Under the pieces are notes generated by a model. The model saw only the letters and a list, made by a program, of their open reading frames with translations, was not told the origin of the DNA and did no database searches. A stretch of 64,000 nucleotides of DNA from Belliella aquatica (GTDB taxonomy: Bacteria > Bacteroidota > Bacteroidia > Cytophagales > Cyclobacteriaceae), in contig NZ_BMFD01000006.1 of the NCBI RefSeq assembly GCF_014637795.1, forward strand, positions 1 to 64,000. The letters are read 5' to 3'. This document shows positions 15,674-24,833 of the stretch, piece by piece. The position numbers and the translations under genes are program-made. Positions within the stretch are counted from its first letter, which is position 1; each line of letters opens with the position of its first letter.

Positions 15674-16333
15674 TTAATTTTTTTTTTCGGATCTATTGAA
15701 ATAAGGAAGGTAGAATGCAAGACCCATTCCTAGGTACATGATCACTGCCATTATTCTTTTTGAAGTACTTAAAATTAAAATTAAATTTTTATCTAAGTCT
15801 GTTAGAAATATTACTGATGAAAAGTATAAAAAAGTACTTGTATAAAACAGAAATATAAAGGTTGAAATCCAAAAGAGCGGATTAAGGATTAGCTTTTCAT
15901 CTAAAAACCAATCTTTCAAGAAAATTGAAACAAAGAAATAGATACAGCAAATAATAATAAGTAAACTTCCGAAAGTAAAAGATAAGGTCTGAAAAGTATC
16001 TAGTTGACCTAAATATAAACTATAGCCTACTCCCCACAACAGAAAAGCAATCATAGCCATGTTAATCGAATTTTTAATTATTTTAGTTTTCAAAAAACTT
16101 TTGAAAAACAAAAGTATTAATATCGTTTCTAAGTAAATAAAGAAAAGATTGTATGCAATGGTATTATTGATTTTTCTTAGCAAAGTATATGTTCCGTAAG
16201 TTTCTAGACATACACTTAGAAGTAAGATTAAAAAAATAATAAAGTGTTGATTTTTATATTTGTTTGGAAAAAAAAATGAGGGGATGCTTAAAAGCAGCCC
16301 CATTATAATTAAACCGATATACCAGTATTTCAT
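15674..16333 (-). CDS. Seven-helix membrane protein, paralogue 2
   Basis: A 219-residue protein from the ATG at 16333 (MKYWYIGLIIMGLLLS); an upstream extension to 16384 would overlap the preceding gene and is not conserved in paralogue 1. It has about seven membrane helices and ends in a polar NRSEKKN tail. It is the closest relative of paralogue 1, and both follow a gene or gene remnant for the CPPxC protein by 5-11 bp, so the unit duplicated as a pair. Function unknown. Confidence 0.8.
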   Translation of the reverse strand: MKYWYIGLIIMGLLLSIPSFFFPNKYKNQHFIIFLILLLSVCLETYGTYTLLRKINNTIAYNLFFIYLETILILLFFKSFLKTKIIKNSINMAMIAFLLWGVGYSLYLGQLDTFQTLSFTFGSLLIIICCIYFFVSIFLKDWFLDEKLILNPLFWISTFIFLFYTSTFLYFSSVIFLTDLDKNLILILSTSKRIMAVIMYLGMGLAFYLPYFNRSEKKN

Positions 16334-16338
16334 ATTTT

Positions 16339-16746
16339 TTAATTGGTTATGCATTCCGGTGGGCATAACATCCCTCCATTCCAACCATCATCATCTTCGT
16401 CAGATGTAGGCTCTTGAACATGGTTTACCTCTTGTAGACCCTCTTCCGTTAAATTTGTCGGAACCAAAACTAATGAAATTCTTCCAATATAGTCTTCTCT
16501 TTTTGGGCGATCTGCTGGGATCATCGAAATAGTTTCCTTGTCATACTGACCGAAAAACATTTTCAAGCCTCCAGTTTTCCCATCTGCATCAGCCTTTGCC
16601 AAAGCCGCTTCAATAGTTTCTCTGTTAAACCACACCCAGTTTGTTTGCTCTTTGATAGGTTTGCCATCAGCACCTATGCCTGGTTTGTTGATCTTTCCAT
16701 TCTTCGCATAATTTTCGCGGAATTTTTTAATTAATCCTTTTTTCAT
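16339..16746 (-). CDS. Soluble protein with conserved acidic-GWNGG-CPPxC tail
   Basis: A 135-residue protein without signal peptide or membrane helix. It contains WVWFNRETIEAALAKAD, KMFFGQYDKET and GRISLVLVPTNL, a pattern (WF helix, YFG-type strand, L-x-V-x-VPT strand) that I associate with a widespread uncharacterised Bacteroidota family. The tail SDEDDDGWNGGMLCPPEC followed by ITN is conserved in the decayed copy at 15487. The two Cys near the C-terminus suggest a metal site, a disulfide or a modification site. It is encoded between membrane proteins 3 and 2. Confidence 0.8.
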   Translation of the reverse strand: MKKGLIKKFRENYAKNGKINKPGIGADGKPIKEQTNWVWFNRETIEAALAKADADGKTGGLKMFFGQYDKETISMIPADRPKREDYIGRISLVLVPTNLTEEGLQEVNHVQEPTSDEDDDGWNGGMLCPPECITN

Positions 16747-16834
16747 GTTTTATTTGGTTAGTTGTTTGTTATTGGGCAGATAAACTGAAAAGGCATGATG
16801 TTTAATTTATTTCAGTTTTAAACTTATTTTTTTA

Positions 16835-17509
16835 CTAGAAAGCATTTGAATTTCTTTTCGATATAAAGAACGGGATAAAAAAAGAAAGTCCAAATGTCAG
16901 GTACATAATACCAGCTAGCAAACGGTTGAAATTAAATAAAAGCGCTACATTTTCAATAATAGGCTTTGGGTAAAATTGATAGGTCCCAAAGAGTAAAACC
17001 GCTTCGCAATAGAAAAATAACAAGGCACAAACAATCCAAAAGTGAGGGACACTTAAGATATTCCTTTCAGCGAAGATTTTTAGATTCAAAATTTTTGAGA
17101 GAAAGTGAACACTTAAAATAATAATGGCTATGGCAAAAGGGAGAAAAGAAAAGAACTGAAAAGTACTTGTGATATCTTGAAAGAAAAGTGTGTTTCCCAA
17201 TCCCCAAGTCATCATAGAAATGGTAATGAGTCTAATTTTTTTCTTTACTAAAGCGTCGATTTCTAAAGTATAGAAATAGAAAATTAAAAGGACAGACTCT
17301 AGGTAAACCCATCCGATATTGTAGAGGAGAGAATTGTTGATTGACCTTGATGCGGTATAATCTCCAGTAATCTCCATTAAAAACACTAAAAAAAGGATTG
17401 CAAGGATGACACCATGATTTTTGATTTGAGGTTTGTTTTTGATTCCCCAAAATAAAACAGAAGCAAATAGGCTAACTCCTATGCAAACGAGATAAAAATT
17501 TGGACTCAT
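16835..17509 (-). CDS. Seven-helix membrane protein, paralogue 3
   Basis: A 224-residue protein with about seven membrane helices and the same plan as paralogues 1 and 2 (MEITGDYTASRSINNSLLYN matches the CLESYG-INN region; RLLAGIMYLTFGLSFFIPF matches the end). It is the most diverged of the three and first in the row. A TAACTTTG box on the minus strand lies 24 bp upstream. Function unknown; a role in the same signalling cluster is inferred from co-orientation and paralogy. Confidence 0.8.
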   Translation of the reverse strand: MSPNFYLVCIGVSLFASVLFWGIKNKPQIKNHGVILAILFLVFLMEITGDYTASRSINNSLLYNIGWVYLESVLLIFYFYTLEIDALVKKKIRLITISMMTWGLGNTLFFQDITSTFQFFSFLPFAIAIIILSVHFLSKILNLKIFAERNILSVPHFWIVCALLFFYCEAVLLFGTYQFYPKPIIENVALLFNFNRLLAGIMYLTFGLSFFIPFFISKRNSNAF

Positions 17510-17532
17510 GTACCTTAGCTATAGATTAATTA

Positions 17533-17540
17533 CAAAGTTA
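17533..17540 (-). promoter_or_regulatory. Candidate -7 box (TAACTTTG) for the 7TM cluster
   Basis: The minus strand reads TAACTTTG 24 bp before the start of membrane protein 3, just inside the large terminator hairpin. It fits the Bacteroidota TAnnTTTG consensus and would head the row of genes down to 13350. Confidence 0.5.
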
Positions 17541-17549
17541 AGAGATATA

Positions 17550-17593
17550 AAACCTCTAAAAAATACCCTGAACAGGGTATTTTTTAGAGGTTT
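17550..17593. terminator. Perfect 21-bp inverted repeat, 2-nt loop
   Basis: Positions 17550-17570 and 17573-17593 are exact reverse complements around AA. It separates the REP region from the 7TM operon and should terminate or insulate in both directions. Confidence 0.8.
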
Positions 17594-17749
17594 CTTTCGA
17601 ATCAGTGCTTTTATTGACAATGGTAAAAGTCTAGGTTGAACTTGTATTTGTATAATACTTCTGGGCGACCAACCTCACATTTTAATGCAAGCTTTACCTT
17701 TATTCCTAGGCGATTCTTAGTCTCACATATTTTAAGGAGTTTTCCCTAC

Positions 17750-18440
17750 ACTTCTGCTGGAACCTGTACCACATTCCCAGACGAGCCTGTCCCGCAGAAT
17801 TGCGGGAGAATGAAACTTGATTAACCCCGCATGCCAATGCGGAGGAAAAGAATAATCAACCACATCCCCCAACAACACCGAAGGTGTTGAATCATCTTCT
17901 CCCTTTAAGTCTCTTATACCAAACTCAACTCCTCTGGAGTTGGTAGTATCTAGTATTGAGGATTGTTCTTTTCACCTTAGATTGGTTCTCCCGAAATCCT
18001 GCGGGACAGGCTCATTCGGGAACGGTGCTTTAAAATCAACCGATATTTTACTGGGCAGTAATTACCTTTATATCTTTCTCCTACTCTTGAGTTAGTATAT
18101 TCTACATTTGATGAGCCAACCCTATTCCAAGCAAGCCTGTTCAGCAGTATTACATCTGACCTTCCCAGATGAACCTGTTCCACAGAATTGAACCCTATAT
18201 TCCCGAAGGGAATGAACCATGATTAGCCCCGCATGCCAATGCGGAGGAAAAGAATAATCAACCCCACCTCCCAACAACACCGAAGGTGTTGAATCATCTT
18301 CTCCCTTTAAGTCTCTTATATCAAATTCAACTCCTTCGGAGTTGGTGGTTTTTAGGTTATGTTTTTCATCCATACCACCGGATTTTTATCCTGGGTTAAT
18401 CAGATTTGTTCCCATTCGGGAACGGTAATACTAAAGTTTG
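17750..18440. repeat. REP-type palindrome cluster, left of the Y1 transposase
   Basis: Short GC-rich hairpins are packed here: CCCGCAGAATTGCGGG, CAACACCGAAGGTGTTG (twice), AACTCCTTCGGAGTT, TTCCCGAAGGGAA, and CCCGCATGCCAATGCGGAG (twice). Longer units repeat: one at 17825-17945 and 18226-18345, another at 18329-18427, a third at 18017-18155. All recur on the right side of the transposase. No gene is credible in 17600-18447. Confidence 0.85.
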
Positions 18441-18447
18441 CTTGAAT

Positions 18448-18894
18448 TTAAAGTAGATATTTTTCATCAAAAATGACCCCATGATCATTCAATAACTTTT
18501 TATACTCCTCTAAATATGAAACATGCTTATGATGTTCTTCTTGATTGATGATATAATCAATTAGCTTATCCTTACTATTCGCATTGACAGTAAAAGCCCC
18601 ATAACCTTCTTGCCATCCATTCCAATCTTTAAAAAGTAGCTTATCTTTTATTAATGTAGATGTAGATAGTTTGATATCTTTCACCAAACTTGCCAATGAA
18701 ATTGATTGATGAATATGTGTAAAAATATGGATATGGTCTTCGACTCCATTTAAGCGGTAGAGATGGCAGTTTTTATTTTTCAAATACCCATAGATATAGG
18801 CAAATAGTTCTTTTTTATTGCTTTGAGTTATAGTTTTTTCTCTTTTATATGTTGAAAAGACAATGTGATAAAGTAGAGATGTGTAAGTGCTCAT
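18448..18894 (-). mobile_element. REP-associated / IS200-like Y1 tyrosine transposase gene
   Basis: A 148-residue HUH-type transposase from the ATG at 18894 (MSTYTSLLYHIVFSTYKRE); an upstream extension to 18978 is not family-like. It has the HUH motif HIHIF near residue 55 and the catalytic Tyr region (DYIINQEEHH) near residue 117. The size is that of TnpA of IS200/IS605 and RAYT proteins. No tnpB is present. It lies inside a cluster of REP palindromes on both sides, the classic RAYT arrangement, in which the single-strand nuclease acts on hairpin DNA and spreads the repeats. Confidence 0.88.
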
Positions 18895-18984
18895 GATTAA
18901 ATAGTTAATGTTAAAAATCATAACTAAGATAGAAAGATTAAAAAAATAATTCAAGGTGTAAGGATAGTTGATTTTCATTATCTA

Positions 18985-19485
18985 ACCTGCCTTCATGAAA
19001 TTCAACTCCTTCGGAGTTGGTAGTTGTTAGGTTATGTTTTTCATCCATACCACCGGATTTTCATCCGGGGTTAATCAGATTTGTTCCCATTCGGGAACGG
19101 TGCTTTAAAATCAACCGATATTTTACTGTTAAGCAATTACATTCATATCAATCTACCATTCCTAAGTGAGTCTCTCCAACATTTGAGGAGCCAACCCTAT
19201 CCCCAGCAAGCCTGTTCAGCAGAATTAGATCCCACATTCCCGAAGGGAATGAACCATGATTAGCCCCGCATGCCAATGCGGAGGAAAAGAATAATCAACC
19301 ACATCCCCCAACAACACCGAAGGTGTTGAATCATCTTCTCCCTTTAAGTCTCTTATACCAAACTCAATTCATCTGGAGTTGGTAGCAGCTAGTATCGAGG
19401 ATTATTCTTTCCACCGGATTTTATCAGGGGTTAATCAGATTTGTTCTCCCGAAATCCAGCGGGTTGGGCTCTTTCAGGAAAATAG
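18985..19485. repeat. REP-type palindrome cluster, right of the Y1 transposase
   Basis: The unit at 19003-19101 repeats 18329-18427; 19095-19232 repeats 18017-18155; 19233-19381 repeats 18200-18345. So the transposase gene sits between two direct copies of one unit. The remainder to 19567 is AT-rich with no gene seen. Confidence 0.85.
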
Positions 19486-19567
19486 CTTTAAACTTTACTT
19501 CCCGCGATTATTTATAAGATCGGTTGAAATAGTTAAATGAAAAATATAAAAGAGTAGTTTGATATAC

Positions 19568-19813
19568 CTAAACCCAAAAGAAGTAAAACATGATTAGGAA
19601 TGATCCTAAAATCGAAAATCCTAAAACGATAATTTCACTTTTTTTGATGAGATGTTCTTTATTCTTGAAGATCAGTGCGGCAATGGCTACAAATAAGATG
19701 CATCCTAAAAATGTCGATTGAATGAAAATAGATTCTGTGATTCTCTCTCTTAAACTAATGTAAAAAAGAATTAAAATAAATGTTAGGGCACTTAAAGATT
19801 TGTTAAGCTTCAT
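19568..19813 (-). CDS. Small hypothetical membrane protein
   Basis: An 81-residue reading frame with three hydrophobic segments (about 8-20, 30-48, 60-80) and basic residues between them (KNKEHLIKKSE). It lies between the REP region and secDF, on the same strand as both the transposase and secDF. I recognise no family; the regular helix-loop pattern is the only support for coding. Confidence 0.5.
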   Translation of the reverse strand: MKLNKSLSALTFILILFYISLRERITESIFIQSTFLGCILFVAIAALIFKNKEHLIKKSEIIVLGFSILGSFLIMFYFFWV

Positions 19814-19869
19814 TTTATTACTATTTCATAAAGTGTTATCCAATACTAATCAATATAATACACAAAAAA

Positions 19870-19895
19870 AAGGGAGTCGATTTCTCAACTCCCTT
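19870..19895 (-). terminator. Terminator of secDF
   Basis: AAGGGAGT pairs with ACTCCCTT around a 10-nt loop; on the minus strand it is followed by a run of T. It lies 22 bp after the secDF stop. Confidence 0.75.
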
Positions 19896-19917
19896 CTTCT
19901 ATATAAGCTTTATGGTT

Positions 19918-22887
19918 TTAAGCTGGCTTCTTAGCAGAATCGGCCTCGTTAGCAATTTCTCTTTTCATCAAATCCACCACAATTGGAGTCGCAATGTAAA
20001 TAGAAGAATAAGTACCTACCAATACACCAATGAAGAGTGCAAAAGAGAATCCTCTCAATACTTCACCACCGAAGATAAGTAACACCAATACTACGATCAA
20101 AGTAGTAAATGAAGTAATCAATGTTCTGCCCATCGTTTGGTTGATGGCGTCATTGAACATTTTCACCAATTTAGAAGTACCTCTATTTTCGATATTTTCT
20201 CTGATTCTATCAAATACAATCACAGTATCATTGATCGAGTAACCTACTACAGTTAGCATCGCTGCAATAAATACCTGATCGATCTCAAATGTAGCTCCCA
20301 GTGCACTAGCAATAGCGAATGCAGCAATTACAAAGAACACATCGTGAACCAATGCAATGATGGAACCTAGAGAGAACTGCCACTTACGGAATCTCAACAA
20401 GATGTACAAGAAGATAGCTACTAACGCGAAGAACATCGCCTCTCCAGAAGAAGCTTTGATGTCGTCTGCCACTGTAGCTCCTACTTTAGAAGAACCCGTG
20501 ATAGCAAATTGACCATCTTGAAGGTTCAAAGCATCATCTGCCAAAGTTAATCCAGTTACAGTAGCGATACCTTCTTTTACTTTTTGCTCTACCTCTGCAT
20601 TAGAAGCATCATCATCTTCATTGATCAAATAGGAAGTAGTCACTTTCAAGATGTTGTTTCCACCAAAAGTTTTTACTTCTACAGAACCATCAAACTCACC
20701 ATCCAAACCAACTTTTAATTCTGATGTAGCAATTGGTTCGTTGAATTCGACGATATAGGATCTACCACCGGTGAAATCCACACCAAATTTCAATCCACTG
20801 ATTAATGCAACTGCCAAACCAACAACGATAAATCCTGTAGAGAATATATATGCAACTTTACGCTTACTCAAGAAGTCGATATTCAAGTCACTCAATACAT
20901 TTTTGGCAAAAGGAGTTGCGAAAGAAATGGAACTCTTATCTCCACCTTTTTTGCTCATCCAGTACACAATCACTCTTGTGATAAATACAGCTGAGAAAAA
21001 TGAAGATGCAATACCAATCATCAATACAATAGCAAAACCTTTCACTGGACCTTGACCCAAAGCATAAAGAATCGCTCCAGTTAAGAATGTCGTTACGTTT
21101 GAATCCAAAATAGCAGAGAATGCTTTGTTGTAACCTTCGTTGATTGCTACCAATAAGCCGGAACCATTTCGGAGTTCTTCCTTGATCCTCTCGAAGATCA
21201 AAACGTTAGCATCTATCGACATACCAATAGTCAATACAATACCTGCGATACCTGGCAAGGTCAATGCAGCACCAAGCTGTGCCAAAATACCCAAGATAAA
21301 GAAGATGTTAAATACCAATGCTGCGATAGCAACAAAACCACCTTTTGCATAGTATGCAACCATGAACAATACAACCAATACCAAACCTGCAATCATTGAA
21401 ATCACACCTTGATTGCTGGCTTCCTTACCCAAAGTAGGACCAACAAATGCTTCTTCTACGATTTTTGTTGGTGCAGGTAAGCTACCTGATTTTAGAATGT
21501 TAGCTAAATCTTTTGCTTCGTCCAAAGTGAAATCACCCGTGATTTGAGATTGACCACTTGGAATCTCTCCTTGAATTGTTGGAGCTGTATAAACATAATC
21601 GTCTAGGACAACAGCTATTCTTTTTCCGATATTCTCAGCAGTCAGTTTTCTCCATTTTCTAGCACCATCAGCATTCATTTGCATGCTCACAGCTGGTCTT
21701 GAAGACTGATCAAGCTCTTGTCTTGCGTCAGTGATGACATCACCTTCCAAAAGCGCTTGGTCCGAGTTTCTAGTCATTTTGATTCCATAAAGCTCTAACA
21801 ACTCCATTCCGTCAGCTGCCTGTGGCTTCACTGCCCAAAGGAATTTTATATCTCTTGGCAATACAGATTTTACATCTTCTCTCGCGAAGATTCTATTGAT
21901 TGTTACTGTATCTCTGATTTCATAGATCAAACCATAATTGGCTTTTGTCAATGCGAAAATTGGAGAGATTTCAGATGAAAAATCAGAAGTGCTGTCCCCA
22001 TCTGCCAATTGCTGCTCAAGAGAAGAAGCTTCTTCTTCAGCTGATTCAGTTTCTGTATCAGTAGTTGCGTCTGCAGCCGTTGGAGATTTGCTTGCTTTAG
22101 CTTCTGCTACTAAAAGTGCATTTGCAGCTTCTAGCTCACTTGAATAATCATTGATTTCTGCAACTTCCCAGAACTGTAGCTTGGCAACTCCTTGAAGTAA
22201 ATTTCTAACTCTTTCTTGGTTGTCTACTCCTGGCAATTCGATTTGAATTCTACCAGAACCTTGGATTCTCTGAATGTTTGGCTGAGAAGTACCGAATCTA
22301 TCAACACGTGTTCTCAAGATATTGAATGATCTTTCGATGGCATTTTCAATCTCAAGATCGATAATACCTAAAATATCAGCATCAGTTGATTCCAAAGAAA
22401 TTCTACCTCTGTTTGCTGCGGTAGCAAATACTGTGTTTAGATTTTTGCCTCCTGCTTTAGACTGCCAAGAACTGTAAAAAAGATCTACAAATTTCTCGTT
22501 GGTAGTTTTTGCAGCTTCTGTAGCTTCTTCCAATGCAGCATTGAACATCGGGTCTTTGCTGTTTCCAGAAAGTCCTTTGACAATTTCTACAGGAGAAACT
22601 TCAAGGGTAACGTGCATTCCACCCTGCAAATCAAGACCCAAACCAAGTTCGGTTTCTTTGATTTCTTTGTAAGTGAAATCCGCTCCTAAGAAGTTGTAAA
22701 CTGGCTCCCTATAAATAGAGTCCAAATAAGATTGTTTTTTTCCGAAGTCAACATTTCCGACTTCATCAGTAGCATACTCTACAGCTTTCTGCTGAATATT
22801 GCTCGATACAAATGTGAATGACAAGTAGTACAGACAAAGCGCTGTAACGATTACTGTCAAAAACACAATAACACCTTTGTTACGCAT
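19918..22887 (-). CDS. secDF: Fused protein translocase subunit SecDF
   Basis: A 989-residue RND-type fusion of SecD and SecF, the usual form in Bacteroidota. It uses proton motive force to complete Sec-dependent export and sits in the inner membrane. GLGLDLQGGMHV is near residue 88, the SecD channel motif SIDANVLIFERI near 560, the SecF start FGVDFTGG near 699 and the SecF motif SINDTVIVFDRI near 884. A Ser/Thr/Glu-rich low-complexity insert (about 270-290) interrupts the first periplasmic domain. It appears monocistronic, with its own terminator. Confidence 0.96.
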   Translation of the reverse strand: MRNKGVIVFLTVIVTALCLYYLSFTFVSSNIQQKAVEYATDEVGNVDFGKKQSYLDSIYREPVYNFLGADFTYKEIKETELGLGLDLQGGMHVTLEVSPVEIVKGLSGNSKDPMFNAALEEATEAAKTTNEKFVDLFYSSWQSKAGGKNLNTVFATAANRGRISLESTDADILGIIDLEIENAIERSFNILRTRVDRFGTSQPNIQRIQGSGRIQIELPGVDNQERVRNLLQGVAKLQFWEVAEINDYSSELEAANALLVAEAKASKSPTAADATTDTETESAEEEASSLEQQLADGDSTSDFSSEISPIFALTKANYGLIYEIRDTVTINRIFAREDVKSVLPRDIKFLWAVKPQAADGMELLELYGIKMTRNSDQALLEGDVITDARQELDQSSRPAVSMQMNADGARKWRKLTAENIGKRIAVVLDDYVYTAPTIQGEIPSGQSQITGDFTLDEAKDLANILKSGSLPAPTKIVEEAFVGPTLGKEASNQGVISMIAGLVLVVLFMVAYYAKGGFVAIAALVFNIFFILGILAQLGAALTLPGIAGIVLTIGMSIDANVLIFERIKEELRNGSGLLVAINEGYNKAFSAILDSNVTTFLTGAILYALGQGPVKGFAIVLMIGIASSFFSAVFITRVIVYWMSKKGGDKSSISFATPFAKNVLSDLNIDFLSKRKVAYIFSTGFIVVGLAVALISGLKFGVDFTGGRSYIVEFNEPIATSELKVGLDGEFDGSVEVKTFGGNNILKVTTSYLINEDDDASNAEVEQKVKEGIATVTGLTLADDALNLQDGQFAITGSSKVGATVADDIKASSGEAMFFALVAIFLYILLRFRKWQFSLGSIIALVHDVFFVIAAFAIASALGATFEIDQVFIAAMLTVVGYSINDTVIVFDRIRENIENRGTSKLVKMFNDAINQTMGRTLITSFTTLIVVLVLLIFGGEVLRGFSFALFIGVLVGTYSSIYIATPIVVDLMKREIANEADSAKKPA

Positions 22888-22981
22888 AGTAATTGTATAA
22901 TTATAGATTGATTTTTAAAATGAATAGAGAAAGTAGAACATCTTAAAATGGATGTTCAAAAATTGAAGGGAAGAAGGTTGT

Positions 22982-23356
22982 TCAGGGAGCATTGGTCGAA
23001 ATGATCCTTTCAAAAAGTATTTCCCTGAATTCTAAATCGATGATCGCTTGACTTAGCGCTAAAGAAGCTGAAGGAGCTTCAAAATTTATAATTTCATAAA
23101 TGATGTAATATACCTGACTACCTAAAGTGGTCACGAATGGGACAACCGCGTCAACTGCTACATCTAAAAAAGTCTGATTTTTCTGAGTACCTTCTTTCTC
23201 CGAAGAAGTCTCTTGTTTTTCTGTATTGTCATCCTGCGAAAGGTTCGGGAAATATTCCATGCCAGAGACAAGCATGCAAAAAAACATCACCATTACGAGT
23301 GTGATGCGTTGCTTGAATAGGTTGATATTTTCTTTTTCTACTTTCACGGGCTGCAA
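22982..23356 (-). CDS. Hypothetical single-pass membrane protein
   Basis: A 124-residue protein with one N-terminal membrane segment (about 18-35), a charged low-complexity stretch (QDDNTEKQETSSEKEG) and a hydrophobic C-terminal part. It lies 71 bp downstream of udk in the same direction. A TATATTTG box on the minus strand overlaps the proposed start (23352-23359), so the true start may be further in, for example near residue 22. No family recognised. Confidence 0.6.
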   Translation of the reverse strand: MQPVKVEKENINLFKQRITLVMVMFFCMLVSGMEYFPNLSQDDNTEKQETSSEKEGTQKNQTFLDVAVDAVVPFVTTLGSQVYYIIYEIINFEAPSASLALSQAIIDLEFREILFERIISTNAP

Positions 23357-23427
23357 ATATATAAATAATTGAAAACTTCCATAGCGAATTGTCCCAAAAC
23401 TTGATTTTTGTATTGAAAATCAGTAGG

Positions 23428-24051
23428 TTAAATCTTTGCTCGTAGGTAAGTTTTGATCACATCGAGCGCTTTATCGAAATTTCTGTTATTGGGTACAATC
23501 AGATCAGCATCATGTTTAAATGGCTCAATGTATTTTTCGTAAGTCGGCATCACGTGACTTTCGTACCTGTAAAGCACATCATCTAAATCATAACCTCGCT
23601 CTACTTTGTCTCTGACAATTCTTCTTTTGAGTTTGATGTACTCTTTGGCATCTATAAAAACTTTGAGATCCAGCAGGTTTGCTAATTCTGGATAGTAAAG
23701 CACAAAAATACCTTCTACCACTACCACGGGAGAAGGTACAAATTCTAGGATTTTTGGTTTTTTGTTTGGATTATTAAAAGTGTACTCTTGTCTATAAACA
23801 GTCTCTCCTGCTTGAATTTTCTTGATATCTAGCGCGTATTGTTCGAAATCAATAGAGCTTGGCATGTCGAAATTATGTACTCCTTTATCATCAATAGGTT
23901 GCTGATGTCTAGGTTTGTAATAATTGTCTTGTGAGATTAAACAAACTTGGTTTGGTTCAAAGGAGTTAAGTAGTTTGTCTAAGAAAAGGGTTTTTCCGGA
24001 GGCGCTTCCACCTGTGATTCCGACAATGTAAGGCTTGCTCATGGAGGACAA
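23428..24051 (-). CDS. udk: Uridine kinase
   Basis: A 207-residue P-loop kinase that phosphorylates uridine and cytidine in pyrimidine salvage. The P-loop GGSASGKT is at about 14-21, the substrate region SQDNYYKP at about 40-47, with NFDMPSSIDF and VVVEGIF as expected, and RRIVRDKVERGYD is the lid. The length matches the family. It is 10 bp downstream of the RdgB-like gene and probably co-transcribed with it. Confidence 0.93.
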   Translation of the reverse strand: MSSMSKPYIVGITGGSASGKTLFLDKLLNSFEPNQVCLISQDNYYKPRHQQPIDDKGVHNFDMPSSIDFEQYALDIKKIQAGETVYRQEYTFNNPNKKPKILEFVPSPVVVVEGIFVLYYPELANLLDLKVFIDAKEYIKLKRRIVRDKVERGYDLDDVLYRYESHVMPTYEKYIEPFKHDADLIVPNNRNFDKALDVIKTYLRAKI

Positions 24052-24061
24052 AATTAGGGAT

Positions 24062-24631
24062 TTATTTCAAAAACTGCACAAGTGCCTTTACAGCTTTTCC
24101 CCGGTGACTGATTTCGTTCTTTTCTTCCATAGTCAATTCAGCAAATGATTTGTGAAATCCTGAAGGTTTAAAGATCGGATCATATCCGAATCCACCTGTG
24201 CCCGTCCGTTTATCTAGTATCTCGCCTGCTGCAACTCCTTCGAAGGAATGTTCCTCTCCGTTTAAAATTAGCGCAATGACAGTTCTGAATTTTGCCTGAC
24301 GATTGGTCTTTCCATCAAGATTTTTTAAAAGAAGATCAATATTTCTTTCATCACTTCTTGGCTCTCCTGAATATCTTCCTGAGTAAACACCTGGTTCTCC
24401 GTTCAAAGCATCAACTTCTAATCCCGTATCATCAGCAAAACAGTCTACACCATAATGATCTTTGACGTAGCGGGCTTTTTGAAACGCATTGTGGTCTAGC
24501 GTATTTCCTGTCTCAGGCAATTCTTCATGACAGCCGATCTCTTCCAGTGAAACTATTGTAAAATCATTCCCAAGAGCAGCTTTTACCTCCTCGATTTTCT
24601 TCTTGTTATTTGTAGCAAAGCAAATTTTCAT
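24062..24631 (-). CDS. rdgB: XTP/dITP pyrophosphatase (RdgB/HAM1 family)
   Basis: A 189-residue non-canonical purine NTP pyrophosphatase that removes ITP, dITP and XTP from the nucleotide pool. Motifs are the start KICFATNNKKKIEEV, CFADDTGLEVDAL, EPGVYSGRYSGE, GTGGFGYDPIF, and the end SHRGKAVKAL, all typical. It is first in a likely operon with udk. Confidence 0.95.
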   Translation of the reverse strand: MKICFATNNKKKIEEVKAALGNDFTIVSLEEIGCHEELPETGNTLDHNAFQKARYVKDHYGVDCFADDTGLEVDALNGEPGVYSGRYSGEPRSDERNIDLLLKNLDGKTNRQAKFRTVIALILNGEEHSFEGVAAGEILDKRTGTGGFGYDPIFKPSGFHKSFAELTMEEKNEISHRGKAVKALVQFLK

Positions 24632-24833
24632 CCTGTAAAAATAGATGATTTTTTATTGAGTTTAAAGGTTACAAAATTGTAATGTTTTATAGTTGGGGCT
24701 TAGCGTGAGTGTATTCACCTGATCCCCCAATCCCTCAATCAACCAGTAACCAAACCCACATTCCCAAATAAATATCTCCATCCCAAAACCTTCCAACTTC
24801 CTCAACTTTTCCAACTTTACAACTCCTTTTCCC

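Noticed and set aside
17977-18373. Reading frames within the REP region (also at 17636-17824 and 19081-19263)
   Set aside because: They are translations of repeated palindromes, differ between repeat copies and have no protein-like features.
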